A DNA stretch of 37,455 nt from positions 1 to 37,455 of the forward strand of contig CAJOCN010000015.1 of the NCBI GenBank assembly GCA_905233255.1. The letters run 5' to 3'. A program made the translations under genes and the position numbers. Below, piece by piece: positions 31,802 to 37,455 of the stretch; the first letter of the stretch is position 1; each line of letters starts with the position of its first letter. The DNA is from Paludibacteraceae bacterium (GTDB taxonomy: Bacteria > Bacteroidota > Bacteroidia > Bacteroidales > Paludibacteraceae). The notes under the pieces were generated by a model. It searched no databases and had not been told where the DNA came from. It worked only from the letters and a program-made list of their open reading frames with translations.

Positions 31802-34794
31802 TGGACCGCTGCGCTCAAAGAAGAAAGACCGCTTTGCTCAAAGACAAAAGACTTGCTTCTATCGGCAGAATCATTTCTGTCCTTATTCTTTATTCCTTAT
31901 TCCTTGCTCCCCTCTCCGCCCAGACAACAGAGATGGAGACGCACTACAACGCCTTGGTCCGGCGGTTTGACGGTCGGGACAAGATGCTGCAGCGCGACCT
32001 GAAGGCGTACCTGCAGGCGTACCCCTACACCACGTTTCAGGACGAGGTGCATTTCATGCAGGGTGTGCTGCAGGTGGAGAAAGGCCACTACAAACAGGGA
32101 CTTAAGATCCTGGAGCCGATTGACATCAAGGCGCTGACGCGTCCCCATCAGGACGACTACTCCTTCTACCGCGGGTACGCGTACCTCATGATGCAGGAGT
32201 TCCAACGGGCGTCCATCTATTTCGGTATCCTGAGCAAGGGCGATAGCCGCTACAAGACGCGCGGCACGTACTACTACGCGTACTGTATGTACAAACAGGA
32301 GAAGTACGACAAGGCGCTTCCGGCGTTCAAGGCGCTGGAGAATACTCCGCAGTACACCAAGACGGTGCCGTACTACATCGTTCAGATTGAGTACGCGCAG
32401 GGGCATTACGAAGATGTAGAAGCCCGCGCCACCACGCTGCTTCGCGAGCGTCCGGACAACCAGAATAACAAGGAACTGCACCGTATCTTAGGCGAGATTT
32501 ATTTCCATAAGGAGGATTATGCGCAGGCTCAAGAACATCTGAGCGAGTACGCGCGTCTGGCGAAAGAGCAGGAAGAACCGCTGCTGCGTAACGACATGTA
32601 CATGCTCGGTACGGCGCAGTACCGGCAGGGGCGGTACGAGGAGGCTGTAAAAGCGCTCAAGCAGGTCAAACAGGAGAACGACACGCTCTCCGAGGCAGCC
32701 TGCATGGCGATGGGCAACGCGTACGTACAACTCAACCAGCCGGAGCAGGCCAAGCTCTCTTATCAGGCGGCTGCCAATATAGGCGTCACGCCGGCGGTGA
32801 AAGAGGAGGCGAGTTATAACTACACCCTCTGCACCTACCGGAGTTCGAGTGCACTCGGCGAATCCGTCAGGGCGTTCAATGAGTTCCTGCGCCAATTCCC
32901 GCACTCCAAATACGAGAGCAAAGTCTATCAGCTCCTCTCCAACGCGCTGATGCAGAGCAAGAACTACGCCGCTGCCATCGCTACGCTGGACTCGATCGAC
33001 CACCCGACGCCGAAGATGCTGCAGACCAAGCAGTACCTGCGGTACCAGTTAGGTGCTGATAATTTCCTGCAGGGCAAGATGCAGCAGTCGGCGGATTGGA
33101 TGACCGAGGTCATTGCACACAAGGCGGATGCGGACACCTACACCACGGAGGCACATTATGTCCGCGCGGAGGCGAACTACAGGCTGCACAACTATGCAGC
33201 CTCGGAGCAGGACCTCAATACGTTCTTCTCAAGTCCGGACGCACGTCAGTCGGGTAACTACACCATCGCCCGCTACCTGCAGGGCTACACCTTCTTCGCG
33301 CAGGCGAAATACCCGCAGGCGCGCGAGGCGTTCTCTACCTATATCGACGGCACGCTGGCTACCGAGCCGACCTACGCCGATGCGCTGAACCGGATTGGTG
33401 ACTGCTACTTCAACGCCCGCCAGTTCCAGCAGGCGATCACTTATTATACCCAGGTGTCAGGGCTGCAGGCAGCCGGAACGGACTACGCGCTCTTCCAGCG
33501 CGGTTATGCGCTCGGTTTGCTGCATAAGCACGGCGAGAAGATCTCCGTGCTGCGTGAGCTGGTAAGCCGGTACCCCAAGTCGGACTACGCGGATGACGGT
33601 CTGTATGAGACCGCCCGCGCACAACTCCAGCAGGAGGATGAGCGCGGGGCTATCGTGACCTACGAGCAGCTGCTCGCCGCCTACCCCCACTCCGCGCTGG
33701 CGCGCAAGGCGTCATTAGAGCGCGCGATGCTCTACCGCAACCTCGCCCAAAACGACCAGGCTATCGCCGCTTACCGCCAGACCATCGAGAAATACCCTGC
33801 TACCGAGGAGGCCTACACAGCGCTCGACGCCCTGCAGGCACTGTACGTAGAGGCCGGTAACGTGAACGAGTATCTGGCGTACACCAAGAATCTGGCGAAA
33901 ATCAACATGAACGTGACGACCGCGGAGGACAGTCTGCTCTACGCCGCCGCCGAGATGCAGTACATGCAGGCGGCGTACCAGAAAGCGACCGTCTCGCTCA
34001 GCAATTATATCACCCGTTTCTGTGCCGGCGGCCGGTACTGCACCACGGCGCGGTACTACTTAGCCGACTCGTACTACCGGCTCGGTCAAAGCTCTGAGGC
34101 ATTGGCACAGTACCTCGTGCTGGCGGAGACGAACGCCAACCCTTATCAGGAGGAGGCGGCTACCCGCGTTGCGGAGATTTGTTACGACAAGGGCGACTAC
34201 AACTGCGCGCTGGAGGCGTTCTATAGGATGCACAGCCTGGCGTCCTCTCGCGAAAACACCACTGTTGCGCGCCTCGGTATTCTGCGCTGCACGCAGGCGC
34301 TGGGGCGTCATCAGGCGGCTATCGATATCGCCGACCAGATTCTGAGCGACCTGCCGGTGAGCGATGAAACGAAGGCGGAGGCGCAGTACGGCCGTGCCAA
34401 AGCCTATATCGCCCTCAAGCAATGGGAATCCGCACGCACCGATCTGCAGGCTTTGGCATCCGAGGTGCGCACAGCACAAGGCGCGGAAGCCAAGTACCTG
34501 CTGGCGGAGAGTTATTATGAGACCAAGGATTATGACTCCGCCGAGGCGCAAGTCATGGAGTTCACCCGGATGAACACCCAGCAGCAATACTGGCTGGCAA
34601 AGGCACTGGTGCTGTTGAGCGACGTGAACCGCGAGAAAGGCGAGTATTTCCAGGCGCGTCAGTACCTGCTCGTCCTGCAACAGAACTACACCATCAAGGG
34701 AGACGACATACAGTCCCTCATCAGCGACAGGCTGACCAAACTCGACCAACTCGAGCAACCCGCAAGAAAGGAGGAGAACAATGATGAAGAATAA
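31801..34794 (+). CDS. Large periplasmic tetratricopeptide-repeat protein
   Basis: 997 residues from ATG 31801, which overlaps the potD stop (TAATG). An in-frame ATG at 31774 lies inside potD and is rejected. A signal peptide (cleavage near LSAQ, residue 40) is encoded by the second 102-bp cassette. The rest is TPR-like helices almost throughout: many YxxALxxYxxAL-type units such as GRYEEAVKALKQVKQE, YAAAIATLDSID, KYPQAREAFSTYIDG, FQQAITYYTQVSG and DYNCALEAFYRM. Such proteins scaffold envelope complexes. It overlaps the following barrel gene by 14 bp, so the two probably act together. A link to polyamine uptake is suggested only by the operon. Confidence 0.88.
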   Translation: MDRCAQRRKTALLKDKRLASIGRIISVLILYSLFLAPLSAQTTEMETHYNALVRRFDGRDKMLQRDLKAYLQAYPYTTFQDEVHFMQGVLQVEKGHYKQGLKILEPIDIKALTRPHQDDYSFYRGYAYLMMQEFQRASIYFGILSKGDSRYKTRGTYYYAYCMYKQEKYDKALPAFKALENTPQYTKTVPYYIVQIEYAQGHYEDVEARATTLLRERPDNQNNKELHRILGEIYFHKEDYAQAQEHLSEYARLAKEQEEPLLRNDMYMLGTAQYRQGRYEEAVKALKQVKQENDTLSEAACMAMGNAYVQLNQPEQAKLSYQAAANIGVTPAVKEEASYNYTLCTYRSSSALGESVRAFNEFLRQFPHSKYESKVYQLLSNALMQSKNYAAAIATLDSIDHPTPKMLQTKQYLRYQLGADNFLQGKMQQSADWMTEVIAHKADADTYTTEAHYVRAEANYRLHNYAASEQDLNTFFSSPDARQSGNYTIARYLQGYTFFAQAKYPQAREAFSTYIDGTLATEPTYADALNRIGDCYFNARQFQQAITYYTQVSGLQAAGTDYALFQRGYALGLLHKHGEKISVLRELVSRYPKSDYADDGLYETARAQLQQEDERGAIVTYEQLLAAYPHSALARKASLERAMLYRNLAQNDQAIAAYRQTIEKYPATEEAYTALDALQALYVEAGNVNEYLAYTKNLAKINMNVTTAEDSLLYAAAEMQYMQAAYQKATVSLSNYITRFCAGGRYCTTARYYLADSYYRLGQSSEALAQYLVLAETNANPYQEEAATRVAEICYDKGDYNCALEAFYRMHSLASSRENTTVARLGILRCTQALGRHQAAIDIADQILSDLPVSDETKAEAQYGRAKAYIALKQWESARTDLQALASEVRTAQGAEAKYLLAESYYETKDYDSAEAQVMEFTRMNTQQQYWLAKALVLLSDVNREKGEYFQARQYLLVLQQNYTIKGDDIQSLISDRLTKLDQLEQPARKEENNDEE
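31804..31905 (+). repeat. 102-bp signal-peptide cassette, copy 2 (TPR gene)
   Basis: Nearly identical to 29133-29234 (five differences), placed immediately after the ATG in both genes. The following six codons differ (APLSAQ here, TPVWAQ in potC), so similarity ends at the signal peptide. Confidence 0.95.
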
Positions 34795-36619
34795 TATATT
34801 TTGTACTTTGTACTTTGTACTTTGTCCCTTTGTACTTTATGCCCAATCTGATTCGGCTTTGCACCGCTCGGTGACCGTGGAGCGCGATTTCCAGCCGGTA
34901 ATCCAGCCGGCAGGCAAAATTTCCACCAAACCTGCTGTCGTAGAGACGACTATTGAGCCCGCTCCCGTGGAGTACTCCGAATATACGGCAGACGTGCAGC
35001 CGACAGCTACCTTCAATCCGCTGCTCTCCCAGCCTACGCGTTTCGAGCCCGGTAAGATCTACCACGGTTATGTCCGCGGGGCATTGGGTCACCCGAACAC
35101 CCTCTTCGATTTCGGCTACCACCTCAATGACGGCAAGAAATCGATCCTCGATGTGTATGCGCATCACCGTGCCGAATGGGGCTTGGCTACGCTGAGCAAG
35201 AGCCGTCTGGGACTCCGGTTCACCCACACCTTCTCCACCTGCGACCTCTATTTCGGCGTGGAGGGAGGTAACGTGTATTACCATAAGTACGGCCATTTCT
35301 ACGACTACTCCGCTTTCGCAGCCACAAACCGCGATTTCGGTATGTGGGAGAAGAACAAAACGGCCTACGCCAACCGCACGCCGCTGACGGAGAGGGACAA
35401 GACTTCGCTCTGGACAGCAGAGGTGTTCGTAGGCGTGAAGGCGAACGCCAAGCAGGACTTCCAATACAAGGTGCAGACGGGCTACAAGCTCTTCTCCAAA
35501 CCCGGCGCGGTGAGCGAGCACCAGATTCGTACCCATGCGTCGTTCGACTGGCATGCGGAGGAGCACCATGTGGGCGCCAACCTGTATGTACAGAATAACT
35601 TCCTCCAACTCGGCACCCTCGCCGCGGCGATTCCCGACTCGATGTACCGCAGCCGGCATAATTTCCGCATGGAGCCGTACTATGAATATAAAGGAAAGCG
35701 CGTGCGCGTGCACGTGGGCGTGAATTTGGATATCAACCTCGGGCATGGCAAGAACGGACTCTCCGGCACGGAGAACCTGTCCTTCGCGCCCTCGCCGCAC
35801 ATTAATTTCGAGGCGCAGGTAGCCAAACAGTGGCTCACTATTTATGCCGATGTTGTGGGTTTCCACGGCTTGGGAACATTGCAGAGTTACATGGAGGAGA
35901 ACCGCTACCGGATTATCCACGCGGGTATCATCGAGCCGCATTGCGCGGAGTACACGCCGGTGGACGGCGAGCTGGGGCTGCATATACGCCCGTACCGCGA
36001 CCTCCTGATTGAGATCCATGGCGGCTATGCCTATATGATGAATCAGGATGTGTATGTCGCGACTACCGCCGACGGAGTGATCTTCACGCCGCTGAACGTA
36101 GCGATGCTCGCCGGAGATTTCAGTTATTTCCATGATAACCTGCAGCGCGGTAAGGTCGGTGCCCAGATCAACTACCATCTCCGGGACATTGTGCGGATCA
36201 ATGTGCACGGCGATTATTTCTTCTGGTCCAGCGCCTCCGGCACCGTGTATGACCGTCCCGACTGGGTGTTAGGAGCCCGTATTGACGGCAGGATAGACAA
36301 GCACTGGTCGCTCTATTCGGATAATCATTTCGCCGGAGCACGCAAGGTACTCACCTACGATGGTACGACTTATACGGAGCACACCCTCCGCCCGACCATC
36401 AACCTCAACCTCGGTCTCCAGTACGACATGTGGGTCGGCAAAAAAATGGCTAATGGCCAATCTCAAATGGCAAATGGCATGGTTCTCCGTCCGGAGCCCA
36501 AACCGAACCTCTCGCTCTTCTTCCAGCTCAACAACTGGCTCCACCGCAAGAACGAGATCTACTACGGCTACCGCTCGCAGGGAATCAATTTCCTGCTCGG
36601 CGCCACGTACCGGTTCTGA
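34781..36619 (+). CDS. Predicted outer-membrane beta-barrel protein, function unknown
   Basis: 612 residues. The signal peptide (MMKNNIFCTLYFVLCPFVLY, then AQ) is encoded by TTTGTAC heptamers. Mature residues 25-90 (TVERDFQPVIQPAGKIST) are proline-rich and lack a plug domain. From about 90 on, amphipathic aromatic strands alternate (FDFGYHLNDGKKSILDVYAHH, GLRFTHTFSTCDLYFGVEGG) to the C-terminal FLLGATYRF with a terminal Phe, the mark of an outer-membrane barrel. A heptamer repeat near residues 556-567 gives KMANGQSQMANGM. It overlaps the TPR gene by 14 bp; a second ATG at 34784 is equally possible. It ends before a strong terminator. It may form a channel with the TPR protein, but I do not recognise a named family. 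Confidence 0.82.
   Translation: MMKNNIFCTLYFVLCPFVLYAQSDSALHRSVTVERDFQPVIQPAGKISTKPAVVETTIEPAPVEYSEYTADVQPTATFNPLLSQPTRFEPGKIYHGYVRGALGHPNTLFDFGYHLNDGKKSILDVYAHHRAEWGLATLSKSRLGLRFTHTFSTCDLYFGVEGGNVYYHKYGHFYDYSAFAATNRDFGMWEKNKTAYANRTPLTERDKTSLWTAEVFVGVKANAKQDFQYKVQTGYKLFSKPGAVSEHQIRTHASFDWHAEEHHVGANLYVQNNFLQLGTLAAAIPDSMYRSRHNFRMEPYYEYKGKRVRVHVGVNLDINLGHGKNGLSGTENLSFAPSPHINFEAQVAKQWLTIYADVVGFHGLGTLQSYMEENRYRIIHAGIIEPHCAEYTPVDGELGLHIRPYRDLLIEIHGGYAYMMNQDVYVATTADGVIFTPLNVAMLAGDFSYFHDNLQRGKVGAQINYHLRDIVRINVHGDYFFWSSASGTVYDRPDWVLGARIDGRIDKHWSLYSDNHFAGARKVLTYDGTTYTEHTLRPTINLNLGLQYDMWVGKKMANGQSQMANGMVLRPEPKPNLSLFFQLNNWLHRKNEIYYGYRSQGINFLLGATYRF
34796..34847. repeat. 7-bp tandem repeat (TTTGTAC) encoding the barrel protein's signal peptide
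   Basis: Units TTTGTAC x3, TTTGTCC, CTTTGTAC and TTTATG. Translated as FCTLYFVLCPFVLYA, the hydrophobic core of the signal peptide. Confidence 0.92.
36444..36481. repeat. 7-bp repeat (AAATGGC/TAATGGC) inside the barrel gene
   Basis: Units AAATGGC, TAATGGC, CAATCTC, AAATGGC, AAATGGC. Translated as KMANGQSQMANGM, probably a loop between two C-terminal strands. Confidence 0.85.
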
Positions 36620-36634
36620 TAACCGGCCACACAA

Positions 36635-36668
36635 CAAATGACCCGCTTTCCGGCGGGTCATTTGTTTG
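36635..36668 (+). terminator. Intrinsic terminator of the pot operon
   Basis: CAAATGACCCGC (36635-36646), six-base loop, GCGGGTCATTTG (36653-36664), a perfect twelve-pair stem followed by a short T-rich tract, 16 bp after the stop codon of the barrel gene. Confidence 0.88.
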
Positions 36669-36694
36669 TATATATCATTCGCATTTCGTTCGCA

Positions 36695-36814
36695 TTACGG
36701 ACATGTTAGTTGGGTCCTTTTCCGCTTGTATATCCGCTTGTATATACCCCATCCAATCGCGAGAAGCATCAGCGGAATCACCGCCACTAATACTAAACTC
36801 TTTGCCAGTGAAGG
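36695..36814 (-). other. Possible small membrane protein ORF without a normal start (relic or frameshifted)
   Basis: The minus-strand frame reads SLAKSLVLVAVIPLMLLAIG, then WGIYKRIYKRKRTQ: one membrane helix with a strongly basic tail, an ordinary small-protein design. It has no ATG. An ATG at 36821 is one base out of frame (removing one T from GCCTTCACTG would join them). It could be a relic, an unusual start or chance. Confidence 0.25.
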
Positions 36815-36865
36815 CTAGCATTTTTGTTAAAAATTAACATTTTTATAAAATAATTTACCATTTTA

Positions 36866-36896
36866 TTGCATATACGAAAAAAAAGTAGTATCTTTG
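36866..36896 (+). promoter_or_regulatory. Promoter for the retropepsin unit
   Basis: -33 TTGCATATACGA (36866) and -7 TATCTTTG (36889-36896), with 23-bp first-base spacing. The start codon of the first small ORF (36922) is about 20 nt after the predicted transcript start. Confidence 0.85.
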
Positions 36897-36921
36897 CAGC
36901 GTAATATAAAATTGTACAATT

Positions 36922-37104
36922 ATGAAACAGGTTCACATGGGCGGATATTCTATCGTTATCCCCGACAATTATGTCCACCGCGTCAAGGTGAGCCGCGTTA
37001 AAGGTTCACACGATGTTAGACTTGGACTTACCGAGAAAGAGCGCGCTGCTGCAACTGCCGGTGCTTTTGCGGAATACCCCTGCTGGGAAAGCGACATACA
37101 CTAA
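36922..37104 (+). CDS. Small ORF overlapping the retropepsin gene; leader peptide or N-terminal part
   Basis: 60 codons starting correctly behind the promoter (MKQVHMGGYSIVIPDNYVHR...). The last 31 codons overlap the retropepsin frame, which lies +1 to it. The first 25 residues look like natural protein, while the overlapped part reads less so. Three possibilities: an independent small protein, a translated leader coupling to the next start, or the true N-terminus of the retropepsin joined by a +1 frameshift between 36992 and 37104. Confidence 0.5.
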   Translation: MKQVHMGGYSIVIPDNYVHRVKVSRVKGSHDVRLGLTEKERAAATAGAFAEYPCWESDIH

Positions 37105-37402
37105 ACTCGCCCTCTGGGACACCGGCGCAGAGATGTCCGGTCTAAGCGAAGAATTAGCTACGTGGCTACAATTAGAGTTACGTGATGTTGGTATGTATAT
37201 GCAGTCTGCATCAGAGACTGTACCGGTAAAAGTAGCTAATTGTCAGTTTGAATTGCCTTCGGGCGAAACCTTTGAGCAAGACGTACTGATATTACCTACA
37301 AATGACACACCGGTTATCGTAGGTATGGATATTATCAAACAAGGCTTCTTCTCATTGAGGCCCGAGGATGATATTTTACATTTCCATTACGAACTGATTT
37401 AA
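37013..37402 (+). CDS. Retropepsin-like aspartic protease domain protein
   Basis: 129 residues. Single-domain retroviral-type aspartyl protease fold: strand QLPVLLRN, catalytic loop ALWDTGAEMSGLS (Asp 36, DTGA), a flap-like QSASETVPVKVANCQFELP and the closing VIVGMDIIKQGFFSL. Such proteins work as dimers with one Asp from each chain. It is cytoplasmic as written, with no signal peptide. ATG 37013 has AAGG at 37001-37004 upstream. The frame is open back to 36992 and overlaps the preceding ORF by 92 bp. It is followed by a clear terminator. Substrates are unknown. Confidence 0.8.
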   Translation: MLDLDLPRKSALLQLPVLLRNTPAGKATYTKLALWDTGAEMSGLSEELATWLQLELRDVGMYMQSASETVPVKVANCQFELPSGETFEQDVLILPTNDTPVIVGMDIIKQGFFSLRPEDDILHFHYELI

Positions 37403-37416
37403 AGAACCACTTACCA

Positions 37417-37455
37417 TAAGAGCCTGCAGGATAACTCTTGCAGGCTCTTATTTAT
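37417..37455 (+). terminator. Intrinsic terminator after the retropepsin gene
   Basis: TAAGAGCCTGCA (37417-37428), ten-base loop, TGCAGGCTCTTA (37439-37450), a perfect twelve-pair stem followed by TTTAT at the window edge. Confidence 0.88.

Larger units (their letters stand above)
36620..36921. other. Intergenic region after the pot operon
   Basis: Holds the operon terminator, a 12-bp direct repeat (TCCGCTTGTATA x2, about 36720-36743), a possible small minus-strand membrane ORF (36695-36814), the palindrome TGTTAAAAATTAACA (36825-36839) and the promoter of the retropepsin unit. Confidence 0.75.

Noticed and set aside
29133..31905. Potential assembly duplication of the 102-bp cassette
   Set aside because: The copies differ at five positions, flanks are unrelated, and both give sensible in-frame signal peptides. 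Read data would settle it.

Overview
The window reads as chromosomal DNA from a member of the Bacteroidales. All eight promoters I can place have the Bacteroidetes -33 TTG / -7 TAnnTTTG architecture. The protein families fit too: a TonB receptor under a TPP riboswitch, a lipoprotein Dcp, an AsmA-like giant, a Mrp with an N-terminal DUF59 domain, and a 2380-residue secreted FG-GAP protein. I cannot name genus or species. I see no rRNA, tRNA, phage, transposase or CRISPR array.

Layout. (1) Minus strand 1-3659: hflX, hpt and a phosphohexomutase that runs off the left edge, from one promoter. (2) rpsO (3731-4000, minus), whose terminator hairpin shares bases with the hflX promoter. (3) A plus-strand TonB receptor (4319-6508) behind a TPP riboswitch, so probably a thiamine-compound transporter. 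(4) A minus-strand operon of about 10 kb: ileS, a small lipoprotein, an AsmA-family protein, a Dcp-like lipoprotein peptidase and a small membrane protein. (5) mrp and a MATE transporter (minus). (6) One giant secreted beta-propeller protein (18918-26060, minus). (7) A plus-strand operon: potA, potB, potC, potD, a 997-residue TPR protein and a predicted outer-membrane barrel. (8) A retropepsin-like protein at the right edge, overlapped by a short upstream ORF in another frame.

The most unusual feature is about 30 short repeat elements, many inside or at the ends of genes. Family A is short tandem repeats with a 7-bp (sometimes 8-bp) period, where the repeated word differs from site to site. 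Family B is a 35-40 bp palindrome-bearing element, read in frame inside IleS, AsmA, PotA and a membrane protein. Family C is a short unit of the type ACCGCTGCGCTCAAAG. In the pot operon these repeats encode the signal peptides of four consecutive exported or membrane proteins (PotC ectodomain, PotD, TPR protein, barrel). Two of those signal peptides come from a nearly identical 102-bp cassette. Elsewhere repeats supply stop codons (Mrp, HflX, PotA), a start codon (MATE) and interdomain linkers (Mrp). IleS alone carries five insertions. Heptanucleotide repeats are known from cyanobacteria and in-frame palindromes from Rickettsia. The combination here, and its use for building signal peptides, is my candidate for something undescribed.

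Other points: PotC has a roughly 210-residue N-terminal extension with its own signal peptide and ectodomain. All eight promoters share an extended -33 element (TTGCRTAT-like) at one fixed spacing. The pot operon has a long leader with a strong 5' hairpin and small ORFs.
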